From Acidimicrobiales bacterium (lineage in GTDB: Bacteria > Actinomycetota > Acidimicrobiia > Acidimicrobiales > Poriferisodalaceae): DNA of 6,827 nucleotides. The DNA is taken from the NCBI GenBank assembly GCA_020439485.1, contig JAGQSP010000171.1:221-7047 (forward strand), written 5' to 3'. This document shows positions 1-5,289 of the stretch, in pieces; within the stretch, counting starts at the first letter, position 1, and each line of letters opens with the position of its first letter. The position numbers were made by a program, and so were the translations under genes. Below the pieces are notes generated by a model, which saw only the letters and a list, made by a program, of their open reading frames with translations, had not been told where the DNA came from and searched no databases.

Positions 1-23
1 GTGCGTTCGATGAGGCGGGTCAT
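1..23 (-). CDS. 5' end of a third gene of the rubrerythrin operon, probably a DUF3501 protein (partial)
   Basis: Only the first seven codons lie in the window: ATG at 23-21 reading leftwards, giving MTRLIER, then the sequence leaves the left edge. The start is supported by a good ribosome binding site (AGAGGAG, 34-40) ten bases upstream, and by a gap of only 7 nt from the stop codon of the Fe-S oxidoreductase gene. From family knowledge, rubrerythrin plus CCG-type Fe-S oxidoreductase is often followed by a DUF3501 gene, and the short N-terminus is compatible with that. The product name is therefore an inference from gene order, not from protein sequence. The existence of a translated gene is fairly secure; its identity is not. 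Confidence 0.5.
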
Positions 24-30
24 TGCGTGT

Positions 31-1392
31 TCACTCCTCTGATTTCTCGACTGGGGTGGGGAAACCGTCAGGGCGATAGGCGCGGGCCAGGATCGACATG
101 GGATGCATGGGGCGTCGGCCGGCGTGTTGGCCGAACTGGATGGCTGCCAGCGGACAGTCGGTGGCCCAGACCTCGGCATCGGCGGCGGCCTTCATCCCGT
201 CGAAGGCCTTCTTGCCGATGCGGATAGAGACCTCGTAGCCCTCGGTCTTCATGGCATAGGTGCCGTCGTGGCCACAGCACTCCATGGTGGTGCTGGGCGT
301 GACGCCTGGAATCTTGCGGATCAGGTCGCGGCCCTTGAAGCCGACCGCCTGAGCCCTGAGGTGGCACGGGGCGTGGTACGAGACGTTGCCCGGTGTCGAT
401 TTGAAGTCTTCGTTGAAGCGTTCCTCGCGGCGGATCGACCACAGGAACTCCGAAGGGTCCATCACCTGCTCTGCCAGCTTGGCCGCACGGTCGCGGTCGT
501 CCTCGTCGACGAGGTCGGGGTATTCGTTGCGCAGCATCATCGAGCAGGTGGGGTTGATGGCCAAGACCTTCTTGCCCGCAGCCACGTGCGGCTCGAGCTT
601 GTCGAGGTTGTTCTTGGCCTTCTTGCGAAGGGTGTCGAGGTCGCCCGATTCCCAAGCCGGCATGCCGCAGCAGTTGAGCCCCTTCTCGCAGGTGATGTCG
701 ACGCTGTTGGCCCGCAAGACATCGACGGTGTCGCGGCCGATCTCGGGTTCGTTGTGCTGCACGTAACACGTCTGGAACAGCACGGCCTCGCCCTGTGAGG
801 GGTCGTCGTGGACGAGCCCCTCGTTCTGGGCCCACTTCTCGAACGTGCTGCGGGCGAACTCGGGAAGCTCCTTGTCGGGGTGGATGCCGAGGACCTTCTC
901 GAGGAACTGACGATGCAGCTTCGATCGTGAATTGAGCTTGTTGGCGGCGCCCATGCTGGCCCTGGCTGCCACGGCGGTGCGGTCGGGGTCGCCGAGCACC
1001 TTGTCGCGAAAGCTCGTGCCGTTCTCGCGGGTGCGCTGGGCCTTGTATCGGTGAACCAGCTTGGGGAAGTCGAGCTGGTACTCGTGCTCGTCGCGCACCG
1101 TGTAGGGGCACTGCACCTCGCAGAGCTTGCACTGGAAGCACTCGTCCATGACCTGGGCCGTCTCGGCCTCGGTGATCTTGCGCACGTCGCCGTCGTGACG
1201 ATCGTCGATGAACGAAAACAGCGAGGGAAACGAATCGCAGAACTTGAAGCACATGCGGCAGCCATGGCAGATCTCGAACGTCCGCTCGATTTCCTTGGCC
1301 AGACCCTTTTGATCCCAGTAGACGGGATCGGACGGGTCATAGGAGAGGCCGTCGGTCGGCGAGTAGGAGATTGGTCCGCTTGATCCGGTCAT
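31..1392 (-). CDS. Fe-S oxidoreductase with two [4Fe-4S] motifs and two CCG domains (GlpC/HdrD-like), rubrerythrin-associated
   Basis: This 453-residue, probably cytosolic protein likely passes electrons through iron-sulfur clusters. Two ferredoxin-type CxxCxxCxxxC motifs are visible (C42/C45/C48/C52 and C85/C88/C91/C95, the second followed by Pro). Two cysteine-rich CCG domains follow: C209 with CCGMP at 241-245 and C283, then C343 with CCG at 372-374 and C413. This layout is shared with GlpC and heterodisulfide reductase subunit D. In the first CCG domain the usual late CxxC is reduced to one Cys (N280-P-T-C283). The gene lies 51 nt after the rubrerythrin gene on the same strand and 7 nt before a further gene. 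As that rubrerythrin has no rubredoxin domain, this protein could supply its electrons; that is inference. No clear Shine-Dalgarno precedes ATG 1392, but the reading frame begins well upstream of the first cluster motif. Confidence 0.88.
   Translation of the reverse strand: MTGSSGPISYSPTDGLSYDPSDPVYWDQKGLAKEIERTFEICHGCRMCFKFCDSFPSLFSFIDDRHDGDVRKITEAETAQVMDECFQCKLCEVQCPYTVRDEHEYQLDFPKLVHRYKAQRTRENGTSFRDKVLGDPDRTAVAARASMGAANKLNSRSKLHRQFLEKVLGIHPDKELPEFARSTFEKWAQNEGLVHDDPSQGEAVLFQTCYVQHNEPEIGRDTVDVLRANSVDITCEKGLNCCGMPAWESGDLDTLRKKAKNNLDKLEPHVAAGKKVLAINPTCSMMLRNEYPDLVDEDDRDRAAKLAEQVMDPSEFLWSIRREERFNEDFKSTPGNVSYHAPCHLRAQAVGFKGRDLIRKIPGVTPSTTMECCGHDGTYAMKTEGYEVSIRIGKKAFDGMKAAADAEVWATDCPLAAIQFGQHAGRRPMHPMSILARAYRPDGFPTPVEKSEE
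34..40 (-). promoter_or_regulatory. Ribosome binding site of the downstream third gene
   Basis: On the minus strand AGAGGAG sits inside the last codons of the Fe-S oxidoreductase gene, ten bases before ATG at 23. It is the main evidence that the few bases at the left edge are the start of another gene. It also suggests that translation of the two genes is closely linked. Confidence 0.65.
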
Positions 1393-1440
1393 GGCTGCCG
1401 ATGTGCTTTCAGTTCGTATGGATTCTGGAAGGGCCGAGGC

Positions 1441-1454
1441 CGATCAGCTGATCG
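1441..1454. repeat. Perfect 14-bp palindrome at the 3' end of the rubrerythrin gene
   Basis: CGATCAGCTGATCG is its own reverse complement and spans the rubrerythrin stop codon (TCA at 1444-1446 on the plus strand). In the transcript it could fold as a 5-bp stem with a four-base loop between rubrerythrin and the Fe-S gene. It has no U-tract, so it is not a typical terminator. It could be an RNA-processing or stability element, or chance. Confidence 0.35.
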
Positions 1455-1860
1455 ACTCGAGCATCTCCTGGAAGCGGCCGGCGTGGCTCTTTTCGGCCTT
1501 GGCGAGGGTCTCGAACCAGTCGGCGATCTCGTCGAAGCCCTCTTCGCGAGCGGCCTTGGCCATGCCCGGGTACATCTCGGTGTACTCGTGGGTCTCGCCG
1601 GCTACGGCCGACTTGAGGTTGGCGACGGTGTCGCCCATCGGCTCGTCGGTGGCGGGGTCGCCGACCGACTTGAGGTAGTCGAGGTGGCCATGAGCGTGGC
1701 CGGTCTCGCCCTCAGCGGTCTCGCGGAAGTTGCCGGCGACCTCGGGGTAACCCTCGACGTCGGCGATCTTCGCGAAGTAGAGGTAGCGACGGTTGGCCTG
1801 CGATTCGCCGGCAAACGCGTCCTTGAGGTTCTGGTGGGTCTTCGTGCCCTGGAGGCTCAT
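1444..1860 (-). CDS. Rubrerythrin, short form without rubredoxin domain
   Basis: This 138-residue ferritin-like four-helix protein matches the rubrerythrin diiron domain, which reduces hydrogen peroxide in the cytoplasm. The ligand pattern is complete: E19 ([10 protein letters not shown]), E52 and H55 (ExxH), E89 and E92 (GETHE), and E123 and H126 (ExxH). Classical rubrerythrins carry a C-terminal rubredoxin domain with two CxxC pairs. Here the protein ends after the last helix and has no Cys at all, so it needs an external electron donor, perhaps the Fe-S protein encoded next. The start is firm: AAGGAG lies six bases before ATG 1860. The gene is divergent from a PerR-like regulator and is probably repressed by it until peroxide appears. 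The family call is secure; the donor and the regulation are inferred. Confidence 0.93.
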   Translation of the reverse strand: MSLQGTKTHQNLKDAFAGESQANRRYLYFAKIADVEGYPEVAGNFRETAEGETGHAHGHLDYLKSVGDPATDEPMGDTVANLKSAVAGETHEYTEMYPGMAKAAREEGFDEIADWFETLAKAEKSHAGRFQEMLESIS

Positions 1861-1866
1861 GAACTT

Positions 1867-1872
1867 CTCCTT
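1867..1872 (-). promoter_or_regulatory. Ribosome binding site of rubrerythrin
   Basis: AAGGAG on the minus strand, six bases before ATG 1860, is the strongest Shine-Dalgarno in the window. It contrasts with the apparently leaderless PerR-like gene across the same intergenic region, and fits a highly expressed defence protein. Confidence 0.8.
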
Positions 1873-1879
1873 GGAGGAT

Positions 1880-1916
1880 GGTCAGTGACCGTTGGTTTCG
1901 CCGACCGCGCGGGTCG
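1880..1916 (-). other. Two small dyads in the rubrerythrin 5' leader
   Basis: Between the predicted transcription start (near 1918) and the ribosome binding site lie two inverted repeats: GGTCA-G-TGACC at 1880-1890, and CGACC-(5 nt)-GGTCG at 1902-1916. The second could form a stem-loop at the very 5' end of the mRNA. The first is tight enough to be a protein-binding site rather than a hairpin. No role can be assigned from sequence alone. Confidence 0.3.
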
Positions 1917-1924
1917 ACATCCGG

Positions 1925-1952
1925 ACTCTAGCACTTTCTGGACTGATTCCAA
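1925..1952 (-). promoter_or_regulatory. Predicted promoter of the rubrerythrin operon
   Basis: Read on the minus strand, TTGGAA (plus 1947-1952) and TAGAGT (plus 1925-1930) are separated by 16 bp. Each matches four of six bases of the primary sigma-factor consensus. Transcription would start near 1918, giving a leader of about 58 nt. The -35 box lies within the left half of the palindrome at 1941-1966, so a bound repressor would block it. Confidence 0.45.
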
Positions 1953-1966
1953 CTTTGTTGTCAGTC
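1941..1966. promoter_or_regulatory. Putative divergent operator (26-bp imperfect palindrome)
   Basis: GACTGA (1941-1946) and TCAGTC (1961-1966) are perfect inverted arms, and CAA/TTG (1950-1952, 1955-1957) pair around the same centre, 1953.5. Nine of thirteen positions are symmetric. The site covers the predicted -35 boxes of both the rubrerythrin promoter and the PerR-like gene promoter. This is where a Fur/PerR-family dimer encoded next door would be expected to bind for peroxide control and autoregulation. The sequence is not the Bacillus PerR box (TTATAATNATTATAA), so the match to this regulator is inferred from position and symmetry. Confidence 0.55.
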
Positions 1967-1987
1967 TTGATCTGGCGCGCTTATACT
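1958..1987 (+). promoter_or_regulatory. Predicted promoter of the PerR-like operon (leaderless)
   Basis: TTGTCA (1958-1963, five of six consensus) and TATACT (1982-1987, five of six) are separated by 18 bp. The -10 box ends only eight bases before ATG 1996, so the mRNA should begin at or within a base or two of the start codon. No Shine-Dalgarno is present, which agrees with leaderless translation. The -35 lies within the right half of the operator-like palindrome. Confidence 0.65.
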
Positions 1988-1995
1988 TCGTTTTC

Positions 1996-2409
1996 ATGTA
2001 TCCGTCATTGCTGGAGCGTCTAAGGGACAGGGGCTATCGCCTCACGTCGCAGCGGCGCGTCGTGGCCGAGGTTCTCGACGGCGACCACGTTCACATGACG
2101 GCCGACGAAGTGCTCGAGGCGGCGGTGGGCAGGCTCCCCGAGATCAGCCGTGCGACCGTGTACAACACCTTGCGCGAGCTGACCGAGTTGGGAGAGGTCC
2201 TCGAGCTCAATCTCGACGGCCGCTCTAAGCGTTACGACCCCAACGTCACCCGCGCTCACCACCACCTGGTGTGTGACGGCTGCGGAATGGTGTTCGACGT
2301 GCAGTTCGAGGTCGAGGCTCCGGCGCTCGCGGCGACCGAAACCCACGGCATGAAGCTGGGCCGGGCCGAAATCGTTCACCACGGTACTTGCCCGACCTGC
2401 ACCAACTAG
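1996..2409 (+). CDS. Fur-family transcriptional repressor, PerR-like
   Basis: This 137-residue protein has the Fur layout: an N-terminal winged helix (about 5-80, with recognition-helix signature SRATVYNTL at 51-59) and a C-terminal metal-binding dimerisation domain. The structural zinc site is complete (C93, C96, C132, C135). Residues aligning with the Bacillus subtilis PerR sensing site are all present: H33 (HMTADE, PerR H37), D81 (D85), H88 (H91), H90 (H93) and D101 (D104). With the divergent rubrerythrin operon this favours a peroxide sensor over a plain iron regulator. I chose ATG 1996 because the open frame further upstream is only antisense to rubrerythrin and would spoil the normal family length. 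It is the first gene of a three-gene operon and is probably autoregulated. Fur family is nearly certain; PerR function is likely. Confidence 0.9.
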   Translation: MYPSLLERLRDRGYRLTSQRRVVAEVLDGDHVHMTADEVLEAAVGRLPEISRATVYNTLRELTELGEVLELNLDGRSKRYDPNVTRAHHHLVCDGCGMVFDVQFEVEAPALAATETHGMKLGRAEIVHHGTCPTCTN

Positions 2410-2422
2410 GCCAACCTTTGGC

Positions 2423-2839
2423 ATGAGCCAAACCCCTGACCCGCTGTCCCTCCTGCCGATTTTCGCCGACCTCTCGAAGTCGGACATGAAGCGCGTCAAC
2501 AAACTGATGGCCGAGACGACCGTCAAAGCCGGGCGCAACCTCGTCACCGAGGGCACCGTGGGACGTGAGGTCTTCGTGATCCGCGACGGCAAGGCGACGG
2601 TTCGCAAGGGGTCGCGTGTCATCGCCACCGTCGGTCCGGGCGATGTCGTCGGCGAAGGCTCGCTGATCTCGGGCGAGCCCCGCAGCGCCACGGTCACCGC
2701 CGATACCGACATGACGGTCGAGGTGCTCGATCGGCGCGAGTTCTCGTCGCTGCTCGAGGAGTTCCCTGGCATCGCCCGAAAGATCCTCGCCGCCACGATG
2801 CGCCATCTGCACACCGTTGATCCTTCGGTAGCTCACTGA
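2423..2839 (+). CDS. Stand-alone cyclic-nucleotide-binding domain protein
   Basis: This 138-residue protein is essentially one CRP/PKA-type cyclic-nucleotide-binding domain. The N-terminal helix segment (LLPIFADLS, 10-18) leads into the beta barrel (about 30-75). The phosphate-binding cassette follows: G77-E78-G79-S80-L81 and R87-S88-A89-T90-V91. The Glu and Arg that contact the ribose and cyclic phosphate in this family are both present, so binding of cAMP or a related nucleotide is plausible. A helix closes the protein (about 106-130). It has no DNA-binding, kinase or transporter domain, so it must act through a partner. It starts 13 nt after the PerR-like stop codon with no clear Shine-Dalgarno, and its own stop overlaps the likely start of the next gene. 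This suggests coupled expression and perhaps a shared complex. Confidence 0.88.
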   Translation: MSQTPDPLSLLPIFADLSKSDMKRVNKLMAETTVKAGRNLVTEGTVGREVFVIRDGKATVRKGSRVIATVGPGDVVGEGSLISGEPRSATVTADTDMTVEVLDRREFSSLLEEFPGIARKILAATMRHLHTVDPSVAH

Positions 2840-3522
2840 CCCTGGGCGACGAGGGTGCGGTCCCTCGTATCGGAACCCTCAACGAGGGGTCGCTTCACGC
2901 TGCCCTGAAGCAGATGTACGCCCGGCCCGGCGATCGTTTCGAGGCCCAGGTCGAAGGCATGGTGGTCGATCTGCTGCGCGCCGACGATGTGGTCGAGGTC
3001 CAGACCGGTTCGCTGGGTGCGATGGGACCCAAGCTCGATCGGCTGCTGGCTTCGCATCGCGTGGTCGTTGTGCACCCCATAGCCGAGCGCACTGTCTTGG
3101 TGCGGCCCGGCTACGCCGACCGCAAATCGCCCAAGCGGGGACGACCGGTCGACATCTTCGGCCAGCTGGTGTCGCTGCCCACCCTCTTGGACCACCCAAA
3201 CCTGACGATCGATGTGGTCATGACGGTGGAGGAGAGGGTCAAGATCGAAGATCCCAAGATGAGGCGTCGGCGGGGCGGTTGGCGCACGGTGGATCGACGT
3301 TTGGTCGAGGTTGTCGACATCGTGCGCCTGAGCGGCGTCGATGACCTCGACGACTTCGTCCCATCGGGTCTCGCCGACGGATTCACGACCGCCGAACTGG
3401 CTGCCGCTGGTGGCTACGACCGCAACACCGCCCAGCAGATCGCATACTGCATGCGCGCCCTCGAGCGGTTCGAGGTGGTCGACCGCACCAGGGCGGGCTA
3501 CTCGTACCGCTTCAGGGGCTGA
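2836..3522 (+). CDS. Conserved hypothetical protein: PD-(D/E)XK-like N-terminus plus winged helix; probable CTG start
   Basis: From CTG 2836 this is 228 residues. The first ATG (2914, residue 27) would cut into a coherent segment, IGTLNEGSLHAALKQ (12-26), that looks like the family's first helix. No ATG, GTG or TTG occurs in frame between the upstream stop (2818) and 2914. CTG 2836 overlaps the previous stop as CTGA, like the common ATGA coupling. Residues 12-90 fit an alpha-beta-beta-beta-alpha-beta PD-(D/E)XK core: E17 in the first helix, D45 (VVDLL), E54-x-Q56 (VEVQT, Gln for the usual Lys), a helix with K66-L67-D68, then strand VVVVHPI (76-82). The C-terminus (about 190-226, TTAELAAAGGYDRNTAQQ then YSYRF) looks like a winged helix. 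I recall similar conserved hypothetical proteins in actinobacteria but know no function. The nuclease fold is my inference. Confidence 0.75.
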   Translation: MTLGDEGAVPRIGTLNEGSLHAALKQMYARPGDRFEAQVEGMVVDLLRADDVVEVQTGSLGAMGPKLDRLLASHRVVVVHPIAERTVLVRPGYADRKSPKRGRPVDIFGQLVSLPTLLDHPNLTIDVVMTVEERVKIEDPKMRRRRGGWRTVDRRLVEVVDIVRLSGVDDLDDFVPSGLADGFTTAELAAAGGYDRNTAQQIAYCMRALERFEVVDRTRAGYSYRFRG

Positions 3523-3540
3523 GCCTGCTGCCGGTCAGGC
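3523..3540. terminator. Weak hairpin between convergent genes
   Basis: GCCTG (3523-3527) and CAGGC (3536-3540) form a 5-bp stem with an eight-base loop, in the 12-bp gap between the convergent stop codons and running into the last codons of the molybdoenzyme gene. No T-run follows on either strand, so it is a poor intrinsic terminator. It is listed as the only candidate in a place where both transcripts must end. Confidence 0.2.
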
Positions 3541-5136
3541 GCGTACCTCGAAGGTTCGGGTGTGGTGGCCGGTGGCGCCGTCAGGCGCTGGAGGGCGCTC
3601 CTCGGCGGTCTGCACTGCACCGGTGCCATCGGTGGCGCGTACCTTGATCGTGTGCTCGCCGGGGGTTGCATCCCACTCGTACCACCACTGGCGCCACGAT
3701 TCCTCGGTCTCGACGGGGCCCAGCGTGGTCTCGACCCAGGGTCCTTCATCGATGGAGATCTCGACCTTGGAGATGCCCCGCGTGGGCGCCCAGGCGACAC
3801 CGGCCACGGGGTGTGTGCCGGCCTCGATCGACGAGAACTGGGGGACGTCGATTCGTGATTGGGTCTTGATGGGGCCTTCTTTGGCCCAGCCCCTTGGTAT
3901 CCAGTAGCCGTCGGTGTCGAACCAGCCGGTCAGATCGATGCGCTCGAGCCACTTGGTGGCAGAGACGTAGCCGTACAGTCCGGCGACAACCAGGCGTGCT
4001 GGGAAGCCGTGTGCGGTTGGCAGCGGCTCGCCGTTCATGCCCACGGCGACCAGGGCGGTGCGACCGTCGTATGCCAGCTCGGTGGGGAAGCCCGAGGTCC
4101 AGCCGTCCACCGATGTGCTGAATATCTGAGCCCCCTGGGGCTTGACCCCGGCCTCGTCGAGAATCTCGGTCAGCGGCACGCCTATCCACTTGGCGTTGCC
4201 CACCAGATCGTCGCCGACACGGTTGGAGACACAGCTGAGCGTGACGTCGACCTCGGTGGTGGCCCGTTCGACCAGTTCATCGAACGTGATCTGGATCGGG
4301 TTGTCGACCAGACCTCCGATCCGCAGCGACCAGTTGGCGGGGTCGATCTGGGGAACTGTGAAGGCGGTGTCGATGCGGTAGAACTCGTCGTTCGGCACAT
4401 AGAACGGTGTGATTCCGTCGATCGCGTCGGCGGTCAGCGACGAAGCCGGACCGGCGCTGGCGGTGGTGGTGGTGATCGGGGCTGTCGTGGTGGTGGTGTT
4501 GAGCTGAACCTCCGACCGGGCCGCCTCGACGTTGTATCGGCTGGCCAGGCTTCGGCCGATGACCGGCAGCGCCACAGCGGCACCGGTGCCGGCAGCCGCT
4601 GTGACCACGAATCGACGGCGAGACGCGTCTGCGTCTTCGATGGTCAGCGAGCGGGGTGCGCCAGCCAGCCCGAGCAGCCACCACAGCGAAGCCGTGCCGG
4701 CTGCCACTCCTGCAGCCGCGCCCAGCAGCGCCCAACCGCCCTGGGCCAGCGGATCCTGGATGGCGGCAGCAACACCGATGGCAGCTGCGACCGACATGGC
4801 GATCGGCGCCACGGCCCGCCGCCGGCGGGTTGCCGGCCCGAGGAGCGCGCCCAACAAGATGCTGATGATGACGATTCCGACGGCCAGGGCGTGCTTGTCG
4901 TATTCGCCGAAGGTCCGAATGCCCCACTTGACCACCGGGCTCGGAGAAAGATCGATCACCGAGTTGCCTATCGACTCGACGAGCGATGGCACCCGTTTGA
5001 ACAGGCCGGCTACGAACTCGGTGGTGCCCAGTGCAAGGGCTGCAGCGAGCAGGCCCGACAATCGATCGGCCCCGGTCGAGCTAACGGGGTTGTCGGCTTC
5101 GGCGCTTGCCGTCTCGGCTGAGGAGATGTCGGACAT
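3535..5136 (-). CDS. Membrane-anchored sulfite-oxidase-family molybdopterin oxidoreductase
   Basis: This 533-residue protein has an N-terminal membrane part with hydrophobic stretches near 29-46, 82-101, 109-126 and 134-157. An internal twin-arginine-type motif follows (SRRRFV, 172-177) with a fifth hydrophobic segment (177-197). A Thr-rich linker (214-225) leads to the catalytic part. The molybdopterin domain (about 240-420) carries the expected molybdenum-ligating Cys, C302 in LSCVSN, followed by GNAKWIGVPL. The C-terminal part (about 425-533, with GVAWAPTRGISKVEIS and WRQWWYEWDATPGEH) matches the Mo-co dimerisation domain. The enzyme domain should lie outside the membrane, exported folded by Tat. 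Oxidation of sulfite or reduction of a small oxo-substrate is typical of the family; the substrate here is unknown. No haem-binding CxxCH is seen, so electrons must leave through another protein. It is transcribed divergently from the protease gene. Confidence 0.92.
   Translation of the reverse strand: MSDISSAETASAEADNPVSSTGADRLSGLLAAALALGTTEFVAGLFKRVPSLVESIGNSVIDLSPSPVVKWGIRTFGEYDKHALAVGIVIISILLGALLGPATRRRRAVAPIAMSVAAAIGVAAAIQDPLAQGGWALLGAAAGVAAGTASLWWLLGLAGAPRSLTIEDADASRRRFVVTAAAGTGAAVALPVIGRSLASRYNVEAARSEVQLNTTTTTAPITTTTASAGPASSLTADAIDGITPFYVPNDEFYRIDTAFTVPQIDPANWSLRIGGLVDNPIQITFDELVERATTEVDVTLSCVSNRVGDDLVGNAKWIGVPLTEILDEAGVKPQGAQIFSTSVDGWTSGFPTELAYDGRTALVAVGMNGEPLPTAHGFPARLVVAGLYGYVSATKWLERIDLTGWFDTDGYWIPRGWAKEGPIKTQSRIDVPQFSSIEAGTHPVAGVAWAPTRGISKVEISIDEGPWVETTLGPVETEESWRQWWYEWDATPGEHTIKVRATDGTGAVQTAEERPPAPDGATGHHTRTFEVRA
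4462..4497 (-). repeat. Low-complexity Thr-codon tract in the molybdoenzyme linker
   Basis: The tract is rich in GGT on the plus strand (ACC on the coding strand) and encodes TTTTTAPITTTT at residues 214-225, between the last hydrophobic segment and the molybdopterin domain. Such linkers are common in exported actinobacterial proteins, may be O-glycosylated, and are prone to length change by slippage. Confidence 0.75.
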
Positions 5137-5143
5137 GGTCCGA
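5129..5143 (-). repeat. Inverted repeat around the molybdoenzyme start codon
   Basis: TCGGAC (5129-5134) and GTCCGA (5138-5143) are perfect inverted arms with a three-base spacer, and the ATG at 5136-5134 falls in the loop and one arm. In the mRNA a 6-bp GC-rich stem would partly hide the start codon. No good Shine-Dalgarno precedes this gene, so translation may be weak or controlled by folding. A chance arrangement cannot be excluded. Confidence 0.35.
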
Positions 5144-5209
5144 TGCTAGGGAAACCCTCGGTGAGGTTGACCCGTGGTGGCACCAGTTCCGCGAATCTTC
5201 AGAAATGGA

Positions 5210-5260
5210 CCTGTCACTGTGTGTGCTCGACGGACCGTAGTGTGCACTGCGAGTGACAGG
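5210..5260. promoter_or_regulatory. 9-bp perfect inverted repeat in the protease/molybdoenzyme divergent region
   Basis: CCTGTCACT (5210-5218) and AGTGACAGG (5252-5260) are exact inverted copies 33 bp apart, in the 153-bp gap between divergent genes. The right arm contains the predicted -35 box of the protease promoter. Centre-to-centre the arms are 42 bp apart, about four helical turns, so two dimers on one face, or a looping repressor, is conceivable. No known operator is recognised. Confidence 0.45.
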
Positions 5261-5281
5261 AAGTGCACCGGGTGCTAGATT
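5253..5281 (+). promoter_or_regulatory. Predicted promoter of the subtilase gene (leaderless)
   Basis: GTGACA (5253-5258, five of six consensus) and TAGATT (5276-5281, four of six) are separated by 17 bp, and TGC before the -10 gives an extended -10. The -10 ends eight bases before GTG 5290, exactly the spacing seen at the PerR-like gene, which supports a leaderless GTG-initiated transcript. Confidence 0.55.
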
Positions 5282-5289
5282 CCCGCGCT

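Noticed and set aside
68..1252. 394-codon minus-strand frame overlapping the Fe-S oxidoreductase
   Set aside because: The translation is Arg/Pro/His-rich without motifs, a GC-rich shadow of the real frame with its cluster-binding cysteines.
1483..1995. Long N-terminal extension of the PerR-like reading frame
   Set aside because: The upstream part is antisense to rubrerythrin and crosses the promoter region; Fur proteins are normally about 130-150 residues, as obtained from ATG 1996.
2423..3522. Fusion of the CNB gene and the nuclease-like gene by programmed -1 frameshift, which would also explain the missing start codon
   Set aside because: There is no slippery heptamer before the CNB stop codon, and both products have natural domain ends. 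CTGA re-initiation explains the arrangement more simply.
2914..3522. ATG 2914 as the start of the nuclease-like gene
   Set aside because: It would remove a coherent first helix containing E17 and leave a 74-base gap in an otherwise overlapping operon. No Shine-Dalgarno precedes it.
4459..4500. GGT-rich tract as a CRISPR or regulatory repeat
   Set aside because: It is in frame with, and encodes, the Thr-rich linker of the molybdoenzyme; there are no spacers or regular repeat units.
3859..5121. 420-codon open frame on the plus strand opposite the molybdoenzyme gene
   Set aside because: Its product has no recognisable domain and a composition typical of antisense GC-rich frames. The minus-strand protein has clear catalytic motifs.
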